Of a DNA stretch of 64,000 nucleotides, positions 32,901 to 41,325 are shown piece by piece. The DNA is from Pseudomonas soli (GTDB lineage: Bacteria; Pseudomonadota; Gammaproteobacteria; Pseudomonadales; Pseudomonadaceae). The notes beneath the pieces are model-generated. The model was given only the letters and a program-made list of their open reading frames with translations, was not told where the DNA came from and did no database searches. The first letter of the stretch is position 1, and each line of letters opens with the position of its first letter. A program made the position numbers and the translations under genes. Location of the stretch: contig NZ_FOEQ01000014.1 of the NCBI RefSeq assembly GCF_900110655.1, positions 1 to 64,000 on the forward strand. Reading direction: 5' to 3'.

Positions 32901-35206
32901 ACGACACGCAGGAAAGCGAAGGCGACAAGGAACTGCTGGAAGTTTTCCTCGAGGAAAGCTCCGATATCCTCGAAAGTGCGGCCCAGTCCCTGGCGCGCTG
33001 GCAGGCCGACCCGCGCATCACGGTCGAGGTGGAGAACCTGTTGCGCGACCTGCACACCCTCAAGGGGGGGGCGCGCATGGTCGAGATCGCCGCCATCGGC
33101 GACCTGGCCCATGAGCTGGAATTCCTCTACGAGCTGCTGGCGGCCGCACGGCTGCCGTCGACGCCGGCCTTGTTCAGCCTGCTGCAGAACTGCCATGACC
33201 GCCTGGCGCACATGCTCGACGCGGCGCGCCTGGGCGAGCCGCTGCATGCGGCGACGGCGCTGATCGACTATATCCGCAACTTCTCCAGTGCAGCGCTGAC
33301 CGACAGCGCCGCCGGGCAGTCCCAGGCTGAGCCCGCCCCGGCCGAAGCCCCGGCTGTCGCCCCCGAGCGGGCCGGGGACATGGTCAAGGTCGATGCCGAA
33401 CTGCTGGACGACCTGGGCAACCTGGCCGGCGAACATTCGGTGATCCGCGGGCGCATCGAGCAGCAGGTCAACGATGCGCAGTTCGCCCTCAACGAGATGG
33501 AGACCACGCTGGAGCGCATGCGCGACCAGCTGTTGCGCCTGGATATCGAGACCCAGGGGCGGATCTCGAGCCGGCACCAGTTCGAGGGTGATGCCTACGA
33601 CGACTTCGACCCACTTGAGATGGACCGCCATTCGCAGTTGCAGCAATTGTCGCGGGCGCTGTTCGAGTCCACCTCGGACCTGCTCGACCTCAAGGAAACC
33701 CTGCTGCAGCGGGCCCAGGAGGCGCACAGCCTGTTGCAGCAGCAGGCGCGGGTCAACAGCCAGTTGCAAGAGGGGCTGACCGCCACCTTGATGGTGCCGT
33801 TCGAACGCCTGGTGCCGCGTTTGCAACGGGTGGTGCGACAGGTGGCCAGCGAACTGGGCAAGCAGGTCGAACTGGTGGTCGGCAATGCCGAGGGCGAGCT
33901 GGACCGCAGCGTGCTCGAACGCATGGTCGCGCCGCTGGAGCACATGCTGCGCAATGCCGTCGACCATGGCCTGGAAGCCCGCGAGGCGCGCCTGGCGGCC
34001 AACAAGCCGGAGCAGGGCACCATCCACCTGAACCTGCTGCACGAAGGTGCCGACATCGTCATCGAGATGAGCGACGACGGTGCCGGGGTGCCGCTGGAGG
34101 CGGTGCGCAACAAGGCGATCAAACGCGGTCTGCTCGATCCGCAGGCGCGTCTGAGCGACCACGAGATCCTGCAGTTCATCCTGCGCCCGGGATTTTCCAC
34201 GGCCGAGAAGATCACCCAGATCTCCGGGCGCGGCCTGGGCATGGACGTGGTCCATGAAGAGGTCAAGCAATTGGGCGGTTCGATGAGCATCGAGTCCAGC
34301 CCCGGCAAGGGTGCGCGCTTCCTGATCCGCCTACCGTTCACGGTGTCGGTGAACCGGGCGTTGATGGTGCATGTGGAGGATGAGCAATACGCAATTGGGC
34401 TGAACACCATCGAGGGCATCGTGCGCGTGCCGCCGGCGGAGCTGGAAGCCTGCTACCGGCTGGACCCGCCACGCTACAGCTATGCCGGGCATGACTACGC
34501 ACTGCGTTACCTCGGCGAACTGTTGCAGGAGGGCGCGCAGCCCAACCTGCTGGGCCAGAGCGTACCGCTGCCGGTGCTGCTCACCCATTCCCACGAACAA
34601 TCGTTCGCGATCCAGGTCGACAGCCTGTCGCCCAGCCGCGAAATCGTGGTCAAGAGCCTGGGCCCGCAGTTCGCGGCGGTGCCGGGGCTGTCCGGTGCCA
34701 CTCTGCTCGGCGACGGACGGGTGGTGCTGATTCTCGACCTGCTCGGCCAGTTGCGTGGCCAGCAGCGACGCCTGGCGCGCCTGCCGGGCGTGGCGCAGGG
34801 GCAGCATCTGCTGACGGGGCCCGTGCCGCGTCGGCCGCTGCTGGTGATGGTGGTGGACGATTCGGTGACCGTGCGCAAGGTCACCAGCCGCCTGCTCGAA
34901 CGCCACGGTATGAGCGTGCTGACCGCCAAGGATGGGGTGGATGCCATGGCGCTGCTCGAAGAGCACCGCCCGGACGTGTTGCTGCTGGACATCGAGATGC
35001 CGCGCATGGACGGTTTCGAGGTGGCCACGCGTATCCGCCGCGACCAGCGCCTGGCGCAGTTGCCGATCATCATGATCACCTCGCGCACCGGGCAGAAGCA
35101 CCGCGACCGGGCCATGGCCATCGGCGTCAACGAATACCTCGGCAAGCCTTACCAGGAGTCGGTCCTGTTGCAGAGCATCGCCCACTGGAGCCAACCCCAT
35201 GCTTGA
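29897..35206 (+). CDS. chpA: Chp-system hybrid histidine kinase ChpA (PilL)
   Basis: A 1769-residue CheA-type hybrid kinase starting at GTG. Order: N-terminal Hpt-like domain (HQVHG, His61); Hpt domains with HTLKG at His488, His622 and His1053; a degenerate Hpt-like module with LTLKG, Leu912 in place of His; another weak module near His768; dimerisation region from about 1160; ATPase with N-box near 1350 and GRGLGMDVV near 1444; CheW domain to about 1610; and a C-terminal receiver with Asp1698 and Lys1750. It is much shorter than P. aeruginosa ChpA (about 2470 residues). pilK (methyltransferase) and chpB (methylesterase), normally flanking it, are absent. Confidence 0.95.
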   Translation: MSGASMAGPGSTAGERHDTVALAWIKAPILDCLAQARQALERFSADPGDLSMLAFFVDNLHQVHGCLHLLELPGATRLAEELELLGRAMSDGQVRPRGDCLGALFRGLEQLPPYLDRLRGARHDLPLVVMPLLNQLRVCRGAEPLAQGSLLGDLGQRLAGAADLANLDLSLGSWREHMQAGPGRDALRSVVMALCDDLMRIKDRLDPFVSGEHPPREPLETLLPPLRHVADTLAVLGFQQPRRVIIDQVLALQAQVENDGAVDEALLMDVAGALLYVEATLNGMVGPLEETSPGNLPGSDLAEIRQLVLNESLNVLQQAKDLIGDCLESDWSRQRLQALPGLLQQVRGALAMLMLPAAAEVFGGCAGYVQGWLGHVEEEPLPDELAHLADALCAGEAWLQWRVADPLADAQRFIDMALASLTALGVQCPRLERPLADARTADGIDDELREVFLEEAGELLPEIERQWLRWRADNGLRDSLIEVRRALHTLKGSGRMVHAEAVAELAWGAEHLLNRVLEGRITLSAEGLVALQQVFVRLPDLLADFAASQLPPTAEIEQLAGHLHALALNDTPASASIDGLDPQLLEIFRNEAQGHLAGLDVFLQMADAQGTGVSDSLQRALHTLKGSAAMAGVMPVAELATALDRLVREYKGHHLPLQQAETELLEAARALFHLGLAQLDSTPLAAIPGAAALIEQVGQTVDARLARHQAEAHPARRARRDPQLTATFLTLGMDILLDAEARLANWQADATQHHELHLLLEEMTTLSHGAHQAELWQVDEVCEGLLDLYGAVEEGSLAVTPRFFAIARQAHEALFDLFDEIAAGQDPTARPDCLAALHGLLDDALDPAALGLVGAAGATTLPVAGQLPDPAVVDLFLEEAADILEGADQALRQWKDDPESLSPLSALQHDVLTLKGGAQMAAIGAIEVLAQELALLYEGLVDRRIGASLRLFELLARSHDALAGMLRSLREGQSPLSAVELLGELRDFRHNAPPPGPVEAQDDTQESEGDKELLEVFLEESSDILESAAQSLARWQADPRITVEVENLLRDLHTLKGGARMVEIAAIGDLAHELEFLYELLAAARLPSTPALFSLLQNCHDRLAHMLDAARLGEPLHAATALIDYIRNFSSAALTDSAAGQSQAEPAPAEAPAVAPERAGDMVKVDAELLDDLGNLAGEHSVIRGRIEQQVNDAQFALNEMETTLERMRDQLLRLDIETQGRISSRHQFEGDAYDDFDPLEMDRHSQLQQLSRALFESTSDLLDLKETLLQRAQEAHSLLQQQARVNSQLQEGLTATLMVPFERLVPRLQRVVRQVASELGKQVELVVGNAEGELDRSVLERMVAPLEHMLRNAVDHGLEAREARLAANKPEQGTIHLNLLHEGADIVIEMSDDGAGVPLEAVRNKAIKRGLLDPQARLSDHEILQFILRPGFSTAEKITQISGRGLGMDVVHEEVKQLGGSMSIESSPGKGARFLIRLPFTVSVNRALMVHVEDEQYAIGLNTIEGIVRVPPAELEACYRLDPPRYSYAGHDYALRYLGELLQEGAQPNLLGQSVPLPVLLTHSHEQSFAIQVDSLSPSREIVVKSLGPQFAAVPGLSGATLLGDGRVVLILDLLGQLRGQQRRLARLPGVAQGQHLLTGPVPRRPLLVMVVDDSVTVRKVTSRLLERHGMSVLTAKDGVDAMALLEEHRPDVLLLDIEMPRMDGFEVATRIRRDQRLAQLPIIMITSRTGQKHRDRAMAIGVNEYLGKPYQESVLLQSIAHWSQPHA

Positions 35207-35672
35207 ACATATCGCCGGCCAGCGCAGCAGCCTCACCGGCCTGCTGTTGCCCTTGGGCGACCGCACCCTGGTACTGCCCAACGTGGCGGTGGCCGAATTG
35301 ATTGGTCATCGCGCCATCGCCTGCGAGCCAGGAGAGCCGGCCTGGCACCTGGGCTGGGTGGACTGGCGCCAGCAGCGCTTGCCGTTGATCGGTTTCGAGG
35401 CCGCTTGTGGCGGGCAGACCACTTGCGGCGAGCGGGCACGGGTAGTGGTGCTCAATGCACTGGGGGATACCGGCCTGCGCTTCCTGGCGTTGCTGCTGCA
35501 GGGCATTCCGCGCTCGTGCAAACTCGACAGTCAGTTGAACTATGTTGATGTGCCACTGGCCGCGCTGGAGCTGGCGGCAGTGCAGGTGGGCGAGCAGGTG
35601 GCGCGGGTGCCTGACCTGGCCGGGCTGGAAAGATTGGTGCGTGACGCTTATCTGCAATCTGCAGCTGGCTAG
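35199..35672 (+). CDS. chpC: Chp-system CheW-like protein ChpC
   Basis: A 157-residue CheW-domain adaptor starting 8 nt before the chpA stop. CheW-like blocks include LLLPLGDRTLVLPNVAVAEL and LGWVDWRQQRLPLIGFEA. In P. aeruginosa ChpC is a second linker for the ChpA array, possibly from additional receptors. It is the last Chp gene here; the chpD/chpE genes seen in P. aeruginosa do not follow. Confidence 0.92.
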   Translation: MLEHIAGQRSSLTGLLLPLGDRTLVLPNVAVAELIGHRAIACEPGEPAWHLGWVDWRQQRLPLIGFEAACGGQTTCGERARVVVLNALGDTGLRFLALLLQGIPRSCKLDSQLNYVDVPLAALELAAVQVGEQVARVPDLAGLERLVRDAYLQSAAG

Positions 35673-35740
35673 GATGATGGTTGAGCGGGCCCTGTCGCGG
35701 GGCTCAGGAACCCTGACTGCTGCGGGAGGTCTGTGTTTGC

Positions 35741-36358
35741 ATGTATTACGGTGAACGCTTCAACGCCTGGACCCACTTGGTCGGTGCGGTATTGGCCTGT
35801 ATCGGCGCGAGCTGGCTGATCGTCGTGGCGGGCCTGCAGGGCGATCCCTGGAAGATCGTCAGTTTCTCCATCTACGGTTTCACCCTGCTGCTGCTCTACA
35901 GCATCTCTACCCTCTACCACAGCACTCGCGGGCGTGCGAAGCGCATCATGCGCAAGCTAGACCACCTGTCGATCTACCTGCTGATCGCCGGCAGCTACAC
36001 GCCGTTCTGTCTGGTGAGCCTGCGGGGCCCCTGGGGCTGGAGCCTGTTCGGAGTGGTCTGGGGGCTTGCGCTGATCGGCATGTTGCAGGAGATCAAGCCG
36101 CGCTCCGAGGCGCGGATCCTGTCGATCGTGATCTATGCGCTGATGGGCTGGATCGTGCTGGTGGCGGTGAAGCCGTTGCTGCATAGCCTGGGTGCTGCGG
36201 GCTTCGCCTGGCTGGCGGCCGGCGGTGTGTTCTACACCGTCGGCATCATCTTCTTTGCGTTTGACAGCCGATTCCGTCACTGGCATGGCATCTGGCATCT
36301 GTTCGTGATTGCCGGCAGCCTGATGCACTTTGTCGCCGTATCTTTTTACGTGCGTTAG
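35741..36358 (+). CDS. Hemolysin III family membrane protein (PAQR-like)
   Basis: A 205-residue inner-membrane protein with seven predicted spans, of the HlyIII/YqfA family. Metal-ligand motifs of the PAQR superfamily are visible: ERFNAWTHLVGA near the N-terminus, STLYHST with the conserved Ser/His, and HWHGIWHLFVIAGSLMHF at the end. Despite the family name, the role is probably membrane lipid homeostasis rather than hemolysis; this is inference. Its stop codon overlaps the convergent rsmE stop by 4 nt (36355-36358). Confidence 0.92.
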   Translation: MYYGERFNAWTHLVGAVLACIGASWLIVVAGLQGDPWKIVSFSIYGFTLLLLYSISTLYHSTRGRAKRIMRKLDHLSIYLLIAGSYTPFCLVSLRGPWGWSLFGVVWGLALIGMLQEIKPRSEARILSIVIYALMGWIVLVAVKPLLHSLGAAGFAWLAAGGVFYTVGIIFFAFDSRFRHWHGIWHLFVIAGSLMHFVAVSFYVR

Positions 36359-37074
36359 AAGTCGCCCCACAATTGCTGCGCCACCGACAGGGCCACCACA
36401 GGGGCGGTTTCGGTGCGCAGCACCCGAGGGCCGAGGCGAGCTGCGTGGCAGCCGGCGGCCTTGGCCAGCTCGACTTCCGCTTCGCTCAGGCCGCCCTCGG
36501 GGCCGATCAGGAAGGCCAGCCTGGCCGGTTTGGCATGGCTGGTCAGCGGCTCGGCCACCGGGTGCAGCACCAGCTTGAGTTCGGCTTTGGTGCTTTTCAG
36601 CCACTCGGCCAGGGTCACGGGCGGGTGGATCATCGGCAGGGTCGAGCGCCCGCACTGCTCGCAGGCACTGACAGCCACCTGGCGCCAGTGGGCCAGGCGC
36701 TTGTCGGCGCGCTCGTCCTTTAGACGTACTTCGCAGCGTTCGCTGACGATAGGGGTGATTTCATTGACACCCAGCTCGGTGGCTTTCTGGATTGCCCAGT
36801 CCATGCGCTCGCCCCGGGACAGCCCCTGGCCGAGGTGGATGTGCAAAGGCGAGTCGGCCTGGCCGGGGAGGGCCTGGTCGAGGCTGACGCGCACGGTTTT
36901 CTTGCCGACTTCGAGCAGTTGGCCGAGGTATTCCTGGCCGCTGCCGTCAAACAGCTGCACGGCGTCGCCAGCGGCCATGCGCAGCACGCGGCCAATGTAG
37001 TGGGCCTGGGCTTCGGGGAGCTCGTGCTCGCCAAGGCCCAGTGGGGCGTCGATGAAGAAGCGGGAGAGTCTCAT
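36355..37074 (-). CDS. rsmE: 16S rRNA (uracil-1498-N3)-methyltransferase RsmE (canonical)
   Basis: A 239-residue SPOUT methyltransferase with an N-terminal PUA-like domain and a C-terminal knotted SAM domain. Canonical motifs are intact: QKATELGVNEITPIVSERCE, SACEQCGR, FLIGPEGGLSEAEVE and LGPRVLRTETAPVVAL. This is the likely housekeeping RsmE; a divergent paralogue is at 4379-5086. It is convergent with the hemolysin III family gene, and bioA ends... upstream on the same strand beyond a hairpin. Confidence 0.95.
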   Translation of the reverse strand: MRLSRFFIDAPLGLGEHELPEAQAHYIGRVLRMAAGDAVQLFDGSGQEYLGQLLEVGKKTVRVSLDQALPGQADSPLHIHLGQGLSRGERMDWAIQKATELGVNEITPIVSERCEVRLKDERADKRLAHWRQVAVSACEQCGRSTLPMIHPPVTLAEWLKSTKAELKLVLHPVAEPLTSHAKPARLAFLIGPEGGLSEAEVELAKAAGCHAARLGPRVLRTETAPVVALSVAQQLWGDF

Positions 37075-37105
37075 GGGCTTGCTCTGGAAAAAGGCTGACG
37101 CAGAT

Positions 37106-37137
37106 CCTGTAGGAGCGGACGCGCCGGCTCCTACAGG
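37106..37137. terminator. Strong symmetric hairpin between bioA and rsmE
   Basis: CCTGTAGGAGC (37106-37116) and GCTCCTACAGG (37127-37137) form an 11-bp stem. It lies just past the bioA stop and before rsmE, both minus strand. It resembles the second P. putida REP flavour (GTAGGAGC) and may end the bioA transcript. Confidence 0.6.
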
Positions 37138-37155
37138 TTTCGGGTTGGTCTGGGG

Positions 37156-38562
37156 TTAGCCCGGATCGCGGAAATCCGGATGGAAGTCGGCCGGCACGGC
37201 GACGCTCACCTTGTCGCGGGTGGCGATATCGATCCCCTCGCTGGCCACCTCTGCCAGGAAGTCGATCTGCTCGGGTGTGATGACGTAAGGCGGCAGGAAA
37301 TACACCACGCTGCCCAGCGGGCGCAACAGCGCGCCCCGGCTCAGGGCGTGCTCGAAGACCTTCAGGCCGCGGCGCTCCTGCCAGGGGTAGGCGGCCTTGG
37401 TGGCCTTGTCCTGGACCATCTCGATGGCCACGACCATGCCGGTCTGACGGATTTCGGCGACGTGGGCATGGTCGGCCAGGTGCGCGGTGGCGCTGGCCAT
37501 GCGCGCCGACAAGGCCTTGTTGGCCTCGATCACGTTGTCTTGCTCGAAGATGTCCAGAGTGGCCAAGGCCGCGGCGCAGGCCAGCGGGTTGCCGGTGTAG
37601 CTGTGCGAGTGCAGGAAGGCGCGCAGGGTCGGGTAGTCGTCATAGAAGGCCTGGTAGACCTTGTCGGTGGTCAGGCAGGCGGCCAGCGGCAAGTAGCCGC
37701 CGGTCAGGGCCTTGGACAGGCACAGGAAGTCCGGGGTGATGCCGGCCTGCTCGCAGGCGAACATCGTGCCGGTGCGGCCGAAGCCGACGGCGATCTCATC
37801 GTGGATCAGGTGCACGTCGTAACGGTCGCAGGCCTCGCGCAGCAGCCTGAGGTACACCGGGTGGTACATGCGCATGCCGCCGGCGCCCTGGATCAGTGGC
37901 TCGACGATCACCGCGGCGATGCTGGCGTGGTGTTCGGCCAGGGTCTGCTCCATGGCCGCGAACATGTTCCGCGAGTGCTCTTCCCAGCCCATGCCTTCCG
38001 GGCGCAGGTAGCAGTCCGGGCTTGGCACCTTGATGGTGTCCAGCAGCAACGCCTTGTAGGTTTCGGTGAACAGCGGCACGTCGCCCACCGACATCGCGGC
38101 GATGGTCTCGCCATGATAACTGTTGGTTAGGGTGACGAAGCGCTTCTTCTGCGGTTTCCCGGTGTTCTGCCAGTAATGGAAGCTCATCTTAAGCGCCACT
38201 TCGATGCACGACGAGCCATTGTCGCCGTAGAACACCCGCTCGAGGCCGGCAGGAGTGATGGCCACCAGGCGTTCGGACAACTCGATCACCGGCTGATGGC
38301 TGAAACCGGCGAGGATCACGTGCTCGAGCTGATCGACCTGGTCTTTGATGCGCTGGTTGATGCGCGGGTTGGCATGGCCGAAAGCGTTGACCCACCATGA
38401 GCTGACGGCGTCCAGATAGCGTTTGCCCTCGAAGTCCTCCAGCCACACCCCCTCGCCGCGCTTGATCGGAATCAGCGGCAGCTGTTCGTGGTCTTTCATC
38501 TGGGTGCATGGGTGCCAAAGGACCTTCAGGTCGCGCTGCATCCACTGATCGTTGAGGCCCAT
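37156..38562 (-). CDS. bioA: Adenosylmethionine-8-amino-7-oxononanoate aminotransferase
   Basis: A 468-residue class III PLP aminotransferase of biotin synthesis, transferring the amino group of SAM to KAPA to form DAPA. Features: WHPCTQMKDHE near the N-terminus, the PLP-site DNGSSCIEVALKM, the acidic DEIAVGFGRTG, and the PLP lysine in CLSKALTGGYLPL. The upstream extension is dropped; MGLNDQWMQRDLKVLWHP at 38562 is the family start. It stands apart from other bio genes. Confidence 0.95.
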   Translation of the reverse strand: MGLNDQWMQRDLKVLWHPCTQMKDHEQLPLIPIKRGEGVWLEDFEGKRYLDAVSSWWVNAFGHANPRINQRIKDQVDQLEHVILAGFSHQPVIELSERLVAITPAGLERVFYGDNGSSCIEVALKMSFHYWQNTGKPQKKRFVTLTNSYHGETIAAMSVGDVPLFTETYKALLLDTIKVPSPDCYLRPEGMGWEEHSRNMFAAMEQTLAEHHASIAAVIVEPLIQGAGGMRMYHPVYLRLLREACDRYDVHLIHDEIAVGFGRTGTMFACEQAGITPDFLCLSKALTGGYLPLAACLTTDKVYQAFYDDYPTLRAFLHSHSYTGNPLACAAALATLDIFEQDNVIEANKALSARMASATAHLADHAHVAEIRQTGMVVAIEMVQDKATKAAYPWQERRGLKVFEHALSRGALLRPLGSVVYFLPPYVITPEQIDFLAEVASEGIDIATRDKVSVAVPADFHPDFRDPG

Positions 38563-38635
38563 GGGCACTACTCCTGGCTTTACGGCTCGGTTTGACCGCG
38601 TAAGCCTAAGCAATGCCGGGTGGCAGGACAACCGC

Positions 38636-39067
38636 TCAATGTCTCCAGGCCGGGCGCCATTCCAACTGGCGGATATGCACGGTGCACTGCGGCAGGGTGG
38701 ACAGGGTCAGGCGGTCGAGCGGGCCAGGTACGTCGTGCCAGGAGGTACCGTGGGTGCCGGGGCCGGGGGCGAACTCGGTGTAGCCCTGGTCGCGCAGTGT
38801 CAACCAGTAGGCGGTCGAAACGGCCCTGCCGAGCGTGTTGACGTCTACCTCGAGCAGCAGGCAATCGACCGTCTGGCCGAAGATGAACTCGATATCGCAC
38901 TGGCCATGGATGATCAATTCGGTGCCGAGCCGCCCCTCGTCGGTTTGGTAGCGCGCGCTGTAGACGATGCCATTGGATACGATGCTCAGACCAGTGGGCG
39001 CGTGCCAGGTGCATTCGGGGAGGGGCGCCGAAGGCGTCCATCTGGCAAAGTCTTCGCTGTAGATCAC
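38636..39067 (-). CDS. Conserved hypothetical protein, function unknown
   Basis: I do not recognise this 143-residue protein. It begins with GTG (VIYSEDFARWTPSAPLPE) and contains no internal Met, so an ATG start is impossible; a second GTG 93 nt upstream is an alternative. The sequence is beta-rich with several aromatic and acidic residues (GTELIIHGQCDIEFIFGQ, STAYWLTLRDQGYTEF), no signal peptide, and a basic end RQLEWRPAWRH. A jelly-roll or lipocalin-like fold is a guess. It is upstream of bioA on the same strand and divergent from the amine oxidase gene. Confidence 0.7.
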   Translation of the reverse strand: MIYSEDFARWTPSAPLPECTWHAPTGLSIVSNGIVYSARYQTDEGRLGTELIIHGQCDIEFIFGQTVDCLLLEVDVNTLGRAVSTAYWLTLRDQGYTEFAPGPGTHGTSWHDVPGPLDRLTLSTLPQCTVHIRQLEWRPAWRH

Positions 39068-39270
39068 GGCTGTACCCCGGCTCGGTGCTTGAGTGCCAGC
39101 CAAGGCTGCACGAGCCGGCGACCCACTGCTACTGACAAAATTACCAGTTGCCAAAGGCACTTGATGTCACTGCGGTGGCAGGGTGGGCAGAGGTGACGTA
39201 TTCTTAACGCATCTCTCCCGGGGCATTGCTCCCGTCTCTTCTGTCGCTTCTCTAACCGGAGTTCGCCATC

Positions 39271-41112
39271 ATGGCTGCTGCTTGGGTGCGCCTGTGCGCG
39301 TTGGTATTGATCGGGGTTTCCAGCGGTGCCGCGCTGGCCAAGGACAAGACGGCTATCGTCGTCGGTGGTGGCCTGGCGGGCCTGACTGCGGCTTACGAGC
39401 TGCAGAGCAAAGGCTGGCAGGTGACGCTGCTGGAAGCGAAGGCCGGCATGGGCGGGCGTTCGGGCCTGGCAACCAGCGAGTGGATCGGCAACAGCAAGGC
39501 CCAGCCGGTACTGAACCAGTATCTGGAGCAGTTCAAGGTGGGCACCCTGCCGGCCCCGGAGTTCGTGCGTAATCCCGGCTACCTGATCGATGGTGAATAC
39601 TTCAGCGCCACGGACCTCACAAGCAAGCAGCCGGCCACAGCTGAAGCGCTGAAACGCTTTGAGAAGACCCTCGATGACTTGGCGCGCTCCATCGATGACC
39701 CGCTCAATCCCGCGGCGAACAGCACACTGTTCGCCCTCGACCAGATGACTGTGTCTACCTGGCTGGACAAGTTGCAATTGCCGGCGACCGCTCGCCAACT
39801 GGTGAACCAGCAGATCCGTACCCGCTATGACGAGCCGTCGCGCCTGTCGCTGCTGTATTTCGCCCAGCAGAGCCGGGTCTATCGCAACGTCAGCGATCGT
39901 GACCTGCGCGCCGCGCGTCTGCCGGGTGGCAGCCCGGTACTGGCCCAGGCCTTCGTCAAGCAATTGAAGACCATCAAGACCAGCTCTCCGGTGACCGCTA
40001 TCGTCCAGGACAAGGACGGTGTGACCGTCAAGGTCGGCGGTGTCGGCTACCAGGCTGACTATCTGGTCATGGCCGTGCCGCTGCGTGCACTGGCCAAGAT
40101 CCAGATGACCCCTGGCCTGGACGGGCAGCACCTGGCGGCCTTGAAGGGTACCAACTATGGCTGGCGCGACCAGCTGATGCTCAAGTTCAAGAACCCGGTA
40201 TGGGAAAGCCGTGCACGCATGTCCGGCGAGATCTTCAGCAACACTGGCCTGGGCATGCTGTGGATCGAGCCGGCGTTAAAGGGTGGCGCCAACGTGGTGA
40301 TCAACCTGTCCGGCGATAACGCCCGCTTGCTCCAGGCTTTCGGTGACAAGCAGATGGTCGATCAGGTGCTGATCCGCCTGCACGCCTTTTACCCGCAGGC
40401 ACGCGGCGCCTTTACCGGTTATGAAATCCGCCGCTACAGCACCGACGCCGGCATGGGCGGTGCCTACCTGGCCTATGGCCCGGGACAGATCAGCAAATAC
40501 TGGCGCCTGTGGGAGCGCCCGGTACAACGGATCGCCTTTGCCGGCGAACACACCGATGCGCTTTACCCAGGTACCCTCGAAGGGGCCCTGCGTAGCGGTC
40601 AGCGTGCTGCGGGACAGGTCCAGGACCTGGCGGCGGGCAAGTCCTTCGACCCGGCCAAGGCTGCATCGGTAGCCGCCGCAGCGGCTACTGGAGCGGCTGG
40701 CGTCGCGGCCGCGAAGGACAAGGGCGGGTTCTTCTCCAACCTGTTCGGCGGCTCGTCCGACAAGGCCCCCGCCAAGGCAGAGCCAGTGAAGGTCGAGCAG
40801 GCCAAGCAGGACAAGCCGGGCTTTTTCTCGCGCCTGTTTGGTGGTGGTGACCAGCCAGAGGTAAAGGCTGCGCCGATCACCAAGGCCGAAGAGGTTGCAC
40901 CTGTGCCCGTACCGGCCCCCGCCCCTGTCGTCCCGGCGCCTGTGGCCAAGGATGAACCGGTGAAACCTGCCGTTACCAAGCCCGCTCAAGCCAAGCCTGC
41001 GGCCAAGCAGGCCCACAAGCCTGCAGCCAAACCGGCGCCGGTGAAGAAGGCCACCGCCAAGTCGGAACCGGCCAAGAAGCCGGTGGTCAACAGCCAGGCC
41101 AAGGCCGGCTGA
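39271..41112 (+). CDS. Exported FAD-dependent amine oxidase-like protein with repeat-bearing C-terminal tail
   Basis: A 613-residue protein. A signal peptide (residues 1-23, ending GAALA) precedes an FAD-binding Rossmann motif IVVGGGLAGLTAAYEL and a flavin amine oxidase domain to about residue 460, with the closing motif FAGEHTDALYPGTLEGALRSG. The remaining 150 residues are low complexity: Ala/Lys/Pro-rich with two copies of DKxGFFSxLFGG (about residues 483-494 and 514-525), ending in AKPA-type repeats. The tail is unusual for amine oxidases and might bind a membrane, cell wall or DNA/polyanion. Substrate unknown. No neighbour gives a pathway. Confidence 0.88.
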   Translation: MAAAWVRLCALVLIGVSSGAALAKDKTAIVVGGGLAGLTAAYELQSKGWQVTLLEAKAGMGGRSGLATSEWIGNSKAQPVLNQYLEQFKVGTLPAPEFVRNPGYLIDGEYFSATDLTSKQPATAEALKRFEKTLDDLARSIDDPLNPAANSTLFALDQMTVSTWLDKLQLPATARQLVNQQIRTRYDEPSRLSLLYFAQQSRVYRNVSDRDLRAARLPGGSPVLAQAFVKQLKTIKTSSPVTAIVQDKDGVTVKVGGVGYQADYLVMAVPLRALAKIQMTPGLDGQHLAALKGTNYGWRDQLMLKFKNPVWESRARMSGEIFSNTGLGMLWIEPALKGGANVVINLSGDNARLLQAFGDKQMVDQVLIRLHAFYPQARGAFTGYEIRRYSTDAGMGGAYLAYGPGQISKYWRLWERPVQRIAFAGEHTDALYPGTLEGALRSGQRAAGQVQDLAAGKSFDPAKAASVAAAAATGAAGVAAAKDKGGFFSNLFGGSSDKAPAKAEPVKVEQAKQDKPGFFSRLFGGGDQPEVKAAPITKAEEVAPVPVPAPAPVVPAPVAKDEPVKPAVTKPAQAKPAAKQAHKPAAKPAPVKKATAKSEPAKKPVVNSQAKAG

Positions 41113-41141
41113 TCCCGGTATAGCTGCCTGCGCGGGGCCCT

Positions 41142-41169
41142 GTGTGAGCGGGCTTGCCCCGCGATGGCG
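41142..41169. repeat. REP element downstream of the amine oxidase gene
   Basis: REP unit with GTGAGCGGGCTTGCCCCGCG followed by ATGGCG, 30 nt after the stop. The remaining 150 nt before the cytochrome b561 gene are AT-rich, as expected for a promoter, but no clear -35/-10 pair stands out. Confidence 0.8.
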
Positions 41170-41325
41170 TCGGATCTTCCAAACGTCTATCGTTAATGTT
41201 TCCTTAATAGGAAGCTTGCAGAATAAATATCTGGTTTTTCGATAATCAGAAGCTGTTTTTTACGCTTTTATTCGATGCATTACGCGTTAGTCTTGTGCAC
41301 AGCTTTCACGGGGAAATACGCCAAC

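Noticed and set aside
29714..34270. Long minus-strand frames (526 and 484 codons) opposite chpA
   Set aside because: Antisense to a kinase with all motifs in frame; no ribosome binding site or recognisable domain.
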